Positions 34,582 through 42,184 of a DNA stretch of 64,000 nucleotides are shown piece by piece; the stretch's first letter is position 1, and each line of letters begins with the position of its first letter. The notes under the pieces are model-generated. The model saw only the letters and a list, made by a program, of their open reading frames with translations. It was not told where the DNA came from and did not search any database. The DNA lies in the NCBI GenBank assembly GCA_964535195.1, contig CAZHSI010000005.1, positions 1 through 64,000 of the forward strand. Reading direction: 5' to 3'. The DNA is from UBA9339 sp964535195 (GTDB lineage Bacteria > Pseudomonadota > Gammaproteobacteria > UBA9339). The translations under genes were made by a program, and so were the position numbers.

Positions 34582-34715
34582 ACTATTTCCTCAAAAATTA
34601 CTCACATTCATCCTAACTTATAAGTATAGGCTTTATATCATAAACGCAAAACTACCTCAATTAAAACCTGGATTATCCCTTTAACATATCCTCCTAGCAA
34701 CCACTCGCTAAATTA

Positions 34716-34724
34716 TGCTACAAT
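34716..34724 (+). promoter_or_regulatory. Predicted extended -10 promoter of the flavodoxin gene
   Basis: TGCTACAAT is an extended -10 element 47 bases before the ATG at 34771. No strong -35 is visible, which extended -10 promoters do not need. Confidence 0.45.
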
Positions 34725-34770
34725 AGATTCTGTATCATAAATAATAATCTCAGAAGGAACAGGAGGATAC

Positions 34771-35241
34771 ATGAAAACTTTAGTAGTTTATTTTTCAAAA
34801 ACCGGCAACACTGCTACTGTCGCTAAGGAGTTGGCTCAAATCTTAAGCGCTGATCTCGAAACACTAGCCGAAACCAAACCCAAAGAAGGTATTGTTGGTA
34901 TGATTCTTGCGGGTAAAGATGCCGCCTTACAAAACAGCACCCCGATTAACGATTTAAAAAACAACATCACTAATTACGATTTGGTAGTTGTTGGCACACC
35001 TGTTTGGGCTTGGACCATGTCAAACCCCATCAGAGCATTTTTTGAAAAACACAAAAAAGATCTAAAAAAAGTCGCATTCTTTGCTACTATGGCTAATATG
35101 GGAGATAAGCGCGCTTTTTCCCACATGGAAAAACTGTCGGGATTAGCTCCAGCCGCCACAATTTCCTTTGTAGATAGCAAAATAAAAAACGGGGAATTTA
35201 AAACAGGCTTAGCCGAGTTTGGTAAAAAATTAGCTGGCTAA
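34771..35241 (+). CDS. Flavodoxin family protein
   Basis: 156 aa FMN-binding electron carrier or NAD(P)H:quinone-type flavoprotein. The phosphate loop is YFSKTGNTATVA (residues 8-19), and the two ring-contacting segments are GTPVWAWTMSNP (about residue 75) and FATMANMGDKRAF (about residue 109). The N-terminal strand and loop match the flavodoxin fold. Length and motifs fit the short-chain FMN group rather than WrbA. A strong AGGAGG is eight bases before the ATG. It stands alone between divergent galU and a convergent transpeptidase. Confidence 0.9.
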   Translation: MKTLVVYFSKTGNTATVAKELAQILSADLETLAETKPKEGIVGMILAGKDAALQNSTPINDLKNNITNYDLVVVGTPVWAWTMSNPIRAFFEKHKKDLKKVAFFATMANMGDKRAFSHMEKLSGLAPAATISFVDSKIKNGEFKTGLAEFGKKLAG

Positions 35242-35284
35242 ATTAAACCATTGGCTATAATCAAGATATAAATTTCGAAATTGC

Positions 35285-35317
35285 TCAGGGGAAAGTGGTT
35301 TTCCCCTGACGTTTATT
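35285..35317 (+). terminator. Rho-independent terminator of the flavodoxin gene
   Basis: TCAGGGGAAA pairs with TTTCCCCTGA around the loop GTGGT, followed by CGTTTATTTTTG. It lies 44 bases past the stop. Confidence 0.85.
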
Positions 35318-35411
35318 TTTGCTTATAAATTAATAAACATAATAGTGACGAAGATGTTTGGCAACCGTAAAAAGCTTCGCCCACTATAAGATTAGCCTCC
35401 CTTCATACATC

Positions 35412-36317
35412 CTAATTAACCGAGCGGGGCAAAGCTAAATGCTCTTTAGCAATAGCGGCTACCTTTTGCCAATCAACTACTAAACGACGATCTTTGACGG
35501 CGTTAAATACCACATCTAAAGCAGGCTTTACATCGCTCCCCATTGCTAACCGCTGTTCAAGTAAAGGCATATGCGCCTCTAAATATAATTTTTTCCCTGA
35601 CCAACCAGCTTTATAAGGTTTATTAACAATAATTACTTTAGTACCTACCTCGACGAGATTAAATAAAGTTTCAATATCAGCAGCATACAAACGAATACAA
35701 CCAGCACTAGTTCGCCGACCAACACTTTCAACCAAATTAGTCCCATGAATAGCAAATGATCCCTGCGCTGTTGAAGATAACTTTAAGGCATATTTACCCA
35801 TAGGGTTATCTGGTCCTGGTGGCATCATCCGTTCAATTTTATCACCTATAGCTTGCCTAAATTTATAAATAGAATCTGGCACAACCCATGTAGGATCCTT
35901 CGTTTTTTTGACTATAGTCATTTCCCCCAGCGGAGTTTCCCAATCCTCTTTACCGATACCAATAGGAAAAATATACACTCGATTCTCTTTCCTTGGCTGA
36001 TAATAAAGTCTCATCTCAGCCAAATTAACCACAATAACATTTCTTTTCAATTCCAGAGGTAAAATATATTGGGTAGGAATTACTAAAACTGTATTTAAAG
36101 GAGGATTATCTGGGTCAATTCCTGGATTAGCATCAAACACCTCGTAATAACCAACATCGAAACGCATGGCAACATCAGAGAAATCTTCGTCCACTTTTAC
36201 TTGAGTGGTTTTAACTTCACCCACTAAGCTATCACCATTTTTTGGCAAATAAAAACTAAGACCGTAACTAAAACATGGCCAAAGAAACACACAAATTAAA
36301 ATAAGAACTTTATACAT
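35412..36317 (-). CDS. L,D-transpeptidase (YkuD domain)
   Basis: Periplasmic enzyme making 3-3 cross-links in peptidoglycan or linking lipoprotein to the wall, 301 aa. A signal peptide is at residues 1-19 (MYKVLILICVFLWPCFSYG). The next section (about 40-90) resembles a LysM-like carbohydrate-binding stretch (RFDVGYYEVFDANPGIDPDNP). The YkuD domain (about residues 92-230) has HGTNLVESVGRRTSAGCIRLYAADIE, with the catalytic Cys in SAGCIRL. The ATG at 36317 is chosen because the leader starts there. The precise cross-linking role is open. Confidence 0.93.
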   Translation of the reverse strand: MYKVLILICVFLWPCFSYGLSFYLPKNGDSLVGEVKTTQVKVDEDFSDVAMRFDVGYYEVFDANPGIDPDNPPLNTVLVIPTQYILPLELKRNVIVVNLAEMRLYYQPRKENRVYIFPIGIGKEDWETPLGEMTIVKKTKDPTWVVPDSIYKFRQAIGDKIERMMPPGPDNPMGKYALKLSSTAQGSFAIHGTNLVESVGRRTSAGCIRLYAADIETLFNLVEVGTKVIIVNKPYKAGWSGKKLYLEAHMPLLEQRLAMGSDVKPALDVVFNAVKDRRLVVDWQKVAAIAKEHLALPRSVN

Positions 36318-36458
36318 AGTTAAAACCCTATCAACAATATTACCCCTCACACGGCAAAACGATATTTTTATGATAACTATAAGTCAGGGGGACCGCTCCA
36401 CAAAGCAGCAATGGGAACCCTGGAAAAAAGTTACTCCCAAAGGGTACAATAAGTATCT

Positions 36459-37874
36459 TCAATAATCAGCCTGACCAGAAGCCCGCGGGAAAGGAATAGT
36501 ATCACGAATATTCTGCATACCAGTAACATACATAATCATCCGCTCAAGACCCAAACCAAAACCAGCATGTGGCACCGTACCATATCTACGTAAATCTAAA
36601 TACCACTTATAAATCTCCTTATTTAACCCTAAAGCATCCATCCGCATATTTAACATGTCAAAACGTTCCTCACGCTGACTACCGCCCATAATCTCGCCAA
36701 CGCCAGGAACTAAAACATCCATAGCCGCTACCGTTTTACCATCTTCATTCAAACGCATATAAAAGCTTTTTATTTCTTTCGGATAATTCATCAAAACAAG
36801 TGGGCCATTGATTAAGTCTTCAGTTAAATAACGCTCATGCTCTGATTGTAAATCGAGTCCCCACTTAACCGGAAATTCAAACTTCTTCTTAGCTTTTAGT
36901 AAATATTCTATTGCCTGTGTATAATCCATATAGGTAAAAGAACTGGCAATTATTCGTTCAAGCCGCCCAATACAATCTTTGTCGATTCTTTCAGCAAAAA
37001 ATGCCATATCATCTGACCGCTCTTCTAGTACCGCTTGCACTAAATAACGGATCATGTCGATAGCAAGTTCAGCATCATCTTGTAAATTAGCAAAAGCAAT
37101 CTCTGGCTCAATCATCCAAAATTCAGAAAGATGACGACTAGTATTAGAATTTTCGGCACGAAAAGTTGGCCCAAAAGTGTATACTTTGGTTAAAGCCTCG
37201 CAGTAAGACTCAACATTCAGCTGGCCCGACACTGTTAAAAACGTTTCACGGCCAAAATAATCTTGGGAAAAATCAATCTTACTATCAGGCTTAACCGGGA
37301 GCTTATCTAAGTTTAAAGCAGTGACACGCAATAATTGCCCCGCCCCTTCACAATCACTTGAAGTAATCACCGGCGTATGAATCCAATAAAAACCACGCTC
37401 ATGAAAAAATCGGTGAATAGCCATCGACAAACTATGTCTCACCCGCGTAATCGCTCCGATAACATTAGTACGGGGTCGCAAATGAGCATGTTCTCGCAAA
37501 TATTCGAGGGTGTGATATTTCGGCGAAATCGGGTAGGTATCCGGATCATCAATCCACCCCACAACCTTAACAACCTCAGCTTGTAGCTCTACCGCCTGAC
37601 CTTCGGCCGGTGACGGCGTTAGTTTACCACTAACAATAATCGAACATCCCGTGGTTAATTTTAAAATCTCATCCTTGTAATTAGACACTGTACTTGCTAC
37701 CACCACCTGCAGCGGCTTAAAACAAGAACCATCGCTTAAAGCAATAAAAGATACCCCGGCCTTAGAATCACGCCGCGTTCGCACCCACCCATGAACAGTA
37801 ACATAGGTACCAACAGCGACTTTGCACGAAAGCAAATCGCTAGTTGCATATACTGATTTGTCATTTTTTTGCAT
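36459..37874 (-). CDS. asnS: Asparaginyl-tRNA synthetase
   Basis: Class II synthetase charging tRNA-Asn, 471 aa, the usual length. The N-terminal OB-fold (VHGWVRTRRDSKAGVSFIAL) is at about residues 27-46, motif 2 is TFRAENSNTSRHLSEFWMIEPE (about residues 233-254), and motif 3 is GFGLGLERMIMYVTG near the C-terminus. The start ATG at 37874 is preceded by AGG. The gene follows hda and DUF2066 on the same strand; this grouping may reflect gene order rather than joint function. Confidence 0.97.
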   Translation of the reverse strand: MQKNDKSVYATSDLLSCKVAVGTYVTVHGWVRTRRDSKAGVSFIALSDGSCFKPLQVVVASTVSNYKDEILKLTTGCSIIVSGKLTPSPAEGQAVELQAEVVKVVGWIDDPDTYPISPKYHTLEYLREHAHLRPRTNVIGAITRVRHSLSMAIHRFFHERGFYWIHTPVITSSDCEGAGQLLRVTALNLDKLPVKPDSKIDFSQDYFGRETFLTVSGQLNVESYCEALTKVYTFGPTFRAENSNTSRHLSEFWMIEPEIAFANLQDDAELAIDMIRYLVQAVLEERSDDMAFFAERIDKDCIGRLERIIASSFTYMDYTQAIEYLLKAKKKFEFPVKWGLDLQSEHERYLTEDLINGPLVLMNYPKEIKSFYMRLNEDGKTVAAMDVLVPGVGEIMGGSQREERFDMLNMRMDALGLNKEIYKWYLDLRRYGTVPHAGFGLGLERMIMYVTGMQNIRDTIPFPRASGQADY

Positions 37875-37894
37875 ATTTTTTACCTAAAAACTTG

Positions 37895-38596
37895 CTAAAT
37901 CTTTTGTAAAATATCCTTAATGAATGGTACAGTCAACTTCCTCTGGGCAATAAGCGCCTCCTTGTCAAGCCTGTCTAATACCCCAAATAAACTTTTGGTA
38001 TCACGCACATAATGATTTAAAAGAAAATTAGCCACCTGATCGCTAAACTCAAGCCCGCGCAATTTGGCACGTAATTTAAGACCATTAATTTTTTCTTCAT
38101 CGCTTAGCTCATGAACGGCAAAAACCAAACCACTACTCATACGTGATTTTAAATCCTGTAGTTTAAGCGGGATCGCTTGGGGAGATGCGTTTGCCGTAAT
38201 TACTATTTTTTTATTATGGACAGTCAATTTATTAAAACAGTGAAAAATTTTCTCCTCCCAAGCTAAATTACCAGCAATCAAATGTAGGTCATCAATACAA
38301 AGTAGATCAAGAGCTTCTAAATCATCCAGAATTTGTAAGCTTAAACCCCCAACATCTTCAAGAGGTAAATACGCAGAAGAAAAACCATGTTCCCCAAAAA
38401 GTTGACATACTGAGGCCAGCAAATGGCTTTTACCAACCCCAACCTTTCCCCACAAATAAATAAATGGCGAACTAGCACTAACGGGTAGATTACTAAGTGC
38501 GGCAACTAATTGGTCATTCTTCCCGGTAAAAAAGTTAGCAAAACTTGCCGTATCTTTAAGGCAGAGATTAAGTGCTAGTTGTTTTAAACCGTTCAT
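37895..38596 (-). CDS. hda: DnaA regulatory inactivator Hda
   Basis: AAA+ protein that with the beta clamp stimulates hydrolysis of DnaA-bound ATP after initiation, 233 aa, the same as E. coli. Walker A is LWGKVGVGKSHLLAS (about residues 47-61), Walker B LLCIDDLHLI (about residue 96), and sensor-like region FAVHELSDEEK. The clamp-binding motif (QLALNL) lies at the N-terminus. The ATG at 38596 has AGGA about ten bases before it; the longer frame upstream is repeat sequence. Hda marks the organism as a gammaproteobacterium or a close relative. Confidence 0.94.
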   Translation of the reverse strand: MNGLKQLALNLCLKDTASFANFFTGKNDQLVAALSNLPVSASSPFIYLWGKVGVGKSHLLASVCQLFGEHGFSSAYLPLEDVGGLSLQILDDLEALDLLCIDDLHLIAGNLAWEEKIFHCFNKLTVHNKKIVITANASPQAIPLKLQDLKSRMSSGLVFAVHELSDEEKINGLKLRAKLRGLEFSDQVANFLLNHYVRDTKSLFGVLDRLDKEALIAQRKLTVPFIKDILQKI

Positions 38597-38637
38597 TGCT
38601 ACATTATCCTGATATCTTATTATGCTACGTAGGGTGC

Positions 38638-38725
38638 ATACCACTATTACTGCAAAATACAAGATTTAATCAATCTGTGGTATATACCGCTATTACTTCA
38701 AAATGCAAAATTAGTACCTAGTGGA
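38638..38725. repeat. Repeat family C, copy 3 (two tandem units)
   Basis: First unit 38638-38684 runs from ATACCACTATTACTG to ATCTGTGGTATATA; second 38683-38725 from ATACCGCTATTACTTC to CTAGTGG. Directly next to a family B element. It lies between the Hda gene and the stop of the DUF2066 gene. Confidence 0.75.
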
Positions 38726-38728
38726 ACG

Positions 38729-38854
38729 ATACCACTTGTAAATCAAATTCAGGCAAGGCGCCTTGGTTTTTTGCGGCCGGAGTTTACTTTTACGTAAATG
38801 AGGACCGCAAAAAAATAAGGGCAACGCAGCATCAATTTGATTTACAAGTGGTAT
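38729..38854. repeat. Repeat family B, best copy, with 21-bp perfect inverted ends
   Basis: A 126-bp palindromic element: ATACCACTTGTAAATCAAATT at 38729-38749 and its exact reverse complement at 38834-38854. The core has GGAGTTTACTTTTACGTAAATGAGG between two opposed C/G segments (GCGGCC, GACCGC). It is a MITE-like element without a gene. Its right end overlaps the 3' end of the DUF2066 gene, supplying the stop and last codons. Confidence 0.9.
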
Positions 38855-39948
38855 ATATAGTCTAAATCAACTCCTGGCGGCACCTCCACCACTTCAGTAT
38901 TCGGCACCAGTCTACTTTGTTTACTGAAAATATCTGTCAATGCCTCTACTCCACCTTTAACCGTTAATACCAACTTAACTTCAGTTGCACTAATATTAGC
39001 TAAATCTATTTGCGTAATAACTTGGTTATACCCATGTAAGTAGCGCACAATCTCATTATACTGATCTAATCCATTAATATTGTTAATACGTATTACCACT
39101 TTAGATTCTTGCCCCGAAACCGGAATAACTACATTAGAAATGCTATTAACAATAGTTGGCATAGCCTCTAACACCATGCTTGCGACGCTAGGACCAGCGA
39201 AGCTAAACCGACTGCTTTTTGCGCCTTGCAGTAACAACCATTGACTCGACCAAGTGTTACCTAAAATAGCCTTTTTAACACACCCAACAACAATCGTTGT
39301 CGCCCCATAGCGCTGAGAGATATTCCTAATAACATTTATATCAAACTTGCAGATATCTTTAGCTTTAACACTACTAGCATCTTGCAAATCAAGAGTTGGT
39401 AATATAATCGGCATCCCTAACTCTTTAGCCTTGCCTCGTAATATCTGAACCAAACCTTCATCTACTCCTTCATCAGACAAGATCCTTGCCACTCCATCAT
39501 CTTTTACTAACCACACTAAAGTTAAAGGCTTACTACTAATGGCCACCACCGCCCCCACCTTATAATTATCACGACCGAGAAGTTTATTAATTGTCTTAGA
39601 ATTAAAGGTTATTCGCAAAAAAGTCGCGGTTTTACCATTACTCGTGGTTTTATTGGTATAGCTAAATTGCTTAACATAAAGTCCCGGCTTAGCGAGCGCC
39701 TTTTTAACTGTTGGGACATTAATAATATTGGGGTTATTAGTAATAGTAACTAACATTGACGTTAATGCCACCGTAAAGGCCTGTTCTCGCTCAGTATTAC
39801 CATCATTAGCCACGGGTACTTCAACCATTTCGGGGTGAGATAAGGACGCTGATTCTGGTAACTTAGTTGGTGGTACCACAGCCGAAACGCTAACCATGAC
39901 AACCATACTAACCAAAAATAATAAAATAGTTCTTAATCTATCTAGCAT
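38842..39948 (-). CDS. DUF2066 family protein
   Basis: 368 aa with an N-terminal hydrophobic leader (residues 5-25), probably exported or membrane-anchored. The body matches the DUF2066 type found beside hda in gammaproteobacteria: VPVANDGNTEREQAFTVALTSML near residues 47-69, GRDNYKVGAVVAISSKPLTL in the middle. The function of the family is unknown. The last residues and the stop (IYHL*) are encoded inside a MITE-like element, so the original C-terminus is likely replaced. Confidence 0.88.
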   Translation of the reverse strand: MLDRLRTILLFLVSMVVMVSVSAVVPPTKLPESASLSHPEMVEVPVANDGNTEREQAFTVALTSMLVTITNNPNIINVPTVKKALAKPGLYVKQFSYTNKTTSNGKTATFLRITFNSKTINKLLGRDNYKVGAVVAISSKPLTLVWLVKDDGVARILSDEGVDEGLVQILRGKAKELGMPIILPTLDLQDASSVKAKDICKFDINVIRNISQRYGATTIVVGCVKKAILGNTWSSQWLLLQGAKSSRFSFAGPSVASMVLEAMPTIVNSISNVVIPVSGQESKVVIRINNINGLDQYNEIVRYLHGYNQVITQIDLANISATEVKLVLTVKGGVEALTDIFSKQSRLVPNTEVVEVPPGVDLDYIYHL

Positions 39949-39999
39949 AGGTGTTTTATAAAAATCTTATTGTTCACTATGAAAAATATCATAAAAATG

Positions 40000-40027
40000 A
40001 TGACTCAGCATCAAATTTGAGTATAAT
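40000..40027 (+). promoter_or_regulatory. Predicted promoter of ihfB
   Basis: ATGACT (40000-40005), 16 bases, then TATAAT (40022-40027), which is 36 bases before the ATG at 40064. The -35 matches four of six consensus bases. Confidence 0.5.
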
Positions 40028-40063
40028 TAAGCAATCTATAATCTATTTAATTCAGAGGGTCTT

Positions 40064-40399
40064 ATGGTCAAGTCTGAGCTTATTACGCGTATTGTAAGCA
40101 AATTTCAGCAATTGCCTGAAAAAGACATAGAGCTTGGTATCAATCAAATGTTAGAACACATAAGCGAAACTCTGGAAAAAAACGGCCGTATTGAAATACG
40201 GGGTTTTGGCAGCTTTTCCCTCCATTACCGTCCATCACGCAATGCCCATAATCCACGAACCGGTGAAAAGGTGGTAACCATCCATAAATATGCTCCTCAC
40301 TTTAAACCAGGAAAACAAACTAGAGAACGGATTAATCAATCACAGGCAAAAAACATTCCCATCATTCAAGATACTGAGGATGAAGAACAAGCCTCTTAG
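40064..40399 (+). CDS. ihfB: Integration host factor beta subunit
   Basis: DNA-bending subunit of the HU/IHF family, 111 aa, a little longer than the 94 aa of E. coli because of a polar tail (about residues 92-111). The signature RIEIRGFGSFSLHYRPSRNAHNPRTGE is at about residues 45-71, followed by APHFKPGKQTRERIN, matching IhfB and not IhfA. An AGAGGG lies ten bases before the ATG. The nadK gene starts ten bases after the stop, so the two form a transcription unit. Confidence 0.95.
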   Translation: MVKSELITRIVSKFQQLPEKDIELGINQMLEHISETLEKNGRIEIRGFGSFSLHYRPSRNAHNPRTGEKVVTIHKYAPHFKPGKQTRERINQSQAKNIPIIQDTEDEEQAS

Positions 40400-40409
40400 T
40401 TAACTTGCT

Positions 40410-41297
40410 ATGGCATTTCAGTTTAAAAATGTTGTCATAATAGCGCGAAAAAGCACCCCCGGCGCAGCAAAAACGTTGTCAGTTTTAATCAAGCACCTGC
40501 AAACAAAAGCCATTAATGTTTTTTTAGAACACGATACTGCAACTATCTTACCAAGTTGCAAAGTTCCAATCATTGAGCGCAATAAATTAAAAGACCACTG
40601 TGACTTAATCGTAGTTGTAGGTGGCGATGGCAGCTTACTAAGCGCAGCTCGTATCGCCGCCAGGCAAAAACTGCCAATTATTGGTATCAACCTAGGAAAC
40701 TTGGGATTTCTCACCGACATTACCTCTAAAAATATTGACCAAATCGATGAGATTCTAACAGGAAATTTTCATGAGGAACGCCGCTTTCTGTTACAAGCCA
40801 AAATGGAAAACCAAAATAAACCTATTACGCAAAACCTAGCTTTAAACGATATCGTCCTACTTTCCTATACTACTGGTCACATAATAGAGCTAGCCATATA
40901 TGTAAATCAAAAATTTTTATGTAATTATCGCGCTGATGGCTTGATCATTGCCACCCCTACAGGCTCTACCGCACACGCCTTATCCAGCGGTGGACCGATC
41001 CTCTACCCCACGCTTGAAAATATCGTATTAGTACCAATGCTGTCACATAACTTAAGTAGCAGACCGATCGTACTTAGTAGTAATAGCAAAATAAAAATTG
41101 TTTTTAATAAGTCCAACTCTACCGACCTGATTATCCTTTGTGATGGCCAAAACCAAACCATGCTACAAGGCGGCGTCATTAAAATAAGTAAAGCTAAAGA
41201 AAAATTACGCCTCCTGCATCCAAAAGATTATAGTTATTTTGAAGTCTTACGTACTAAATTAAACTGGGAAAAGGAACATAATAAAGCGAAGCGATAG
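40410..41297 (+). CDS. nadK: NAD kinase
   Basis: Phosphorylates NAD to NADP, 295 aa, the normal length. The GGDG motif VVGGDGSLLSAAR is near residues 71-83, and the GINLGNLGFLTD and YRADGLIIATPTGSTAHALSSGGPIL blocks are near residues 92 and 180. In many gammaproteobacteria nadK is followed by recN; here a 6.5-kb RHS region separates them (recN at 48182). Confidence 0.97.
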   Translation: MAFQFKNVVIIARKSTPGAAKTLSVLIKHLQTKAINVFLEHDTATILPSCKVPIIERNKLKDHCDLIVVVGGDGSLLSAARIAARQKLPIIGINLGNLGFLTDITSKNIDQIDEILTGNFHEERRFLLQAKMENQNKPITQNLALNDIVLLSYTTGHIIELAIYVNQKFLCNYRADGLIIATPTGSTAHALSSGGPILYPTLENIVLVPMLSHNLSSRPIVLSSNSKIKIVFNKSNSTDLIILCDGQNQTMLQGGVIKISKAKEKLRLLHPKDYSYFEVLRTKLNWEKEHNKAKR

Positions 41298-41473
41298 TCC
41301 AGACAGATAGCGTCGCTCCCTAACCTCCTAGCGTTTCCACTGTTCTTACCTTTAGCTGCATTATAAATCAAAGGCTTTAAAAGGTGTTGGATATAGTGGG
41401 ACAGAGAGATCGTAAGTCACACGCTCAACTTATAGCTCCACATACTTACATCGATTTAAACGTTGCCCCTGCC

Positions 41474-42163
41474 CTACTGCAAATTCAATATGTTAATTAT
41501 ACTCGCATCTTTAAATGGCTTTTCAGAGTTAATTATAATTACATAAAAACTCTGATGCCCTTTGTATACTAAAAATACTGTCGGTGAAAACGATGTTTTA
41601 TGCGGCTTATCGGTATAATCAAAAATTATTTGATGCTTGCCTTTTTCATCACTAAAAGACATTTTATGTATCTTACCATAAAAACCCTTATAATTAGGCC
41701 CTGCAAATGTACCATCAATTTTTGAATAGCTATCTAAATTTATATTCAGTGCATTATGGAAAGCGAAACCGTAGTTAATTGTAACTGGGAAGCTGCTTTC
41801 TGAATGCAGCACTTCCCCAGAAATAAATTTTATATCACTAAGATTAACGTTTCGTTTAATCGTAATTTTATCTAGATCAATATTTGCCAAATCTTTAAAT
41901 TCCCATATGGTTACAGGATACGTCTCGTTATTGTGACAATAATGAAGAACATTATTAACATCGCGCTTCTTTATCCAGCTGATGCATAGAGAACCAGGCG
42001 GATCAATGTCTTGTTTAACAGATTCTTTAAAAAACCATATATATTGTTTGCACGTATTCCAATCATGAGAATGACCATATCTAACAGTTTCATAGGCAAA
42101 ATAAGCAAGGTAAAAAAGGTAACACATTAACCCTGCTATTATAATTTTCGTGATTTTGTTCAT
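41474..42163 (-). CDS. Small membrane-anchored protein, possible immunity partner of the RHS protein
   Basis: 229 aa from the ATG at 42163 (GGA is ten bases upstream); a start at 42175 is also possible. Residues 4-24 form one N-terminal hydrophobic segment, followed by an aromatic-rich domain without a known motif (SHDWNTCKQYIWFFK, then PGSLCISWIKKRD, and a strand-rich C-terminal half). It begins some 20 bases after the RHS stop, on the same strand, so they are co-transcribed. Adjacent small genes of this kind downstream of RHS toxins are often immunity proteins; here that is an inference from position only. No known immunity family is recognised. Confidence 0.55.
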   Translation of the reverse strand: MNKITKIIIAGLMCYLFYLAYFAYETVRYGHSHDWNTCKQYIWFFKESVKQDIDPPGSLCISWIKKRDVNNVLHYCHNNETYPVTIWEFKDLANIDLDKITIKRNVNLSDIKFISGEVLHSESSFPVTINYGFAFHNALNINLDSYSKIDGTFAGPNYKGFYGKIHKMSFSDEKGKHQIIFDYTDKPHKTSFSPTVFLVYKGHQSFYVIIINSEKPFKDASIINILNLQ

Positions 42164-42184
42164 GATTTTTTCCATGTAACTTCA

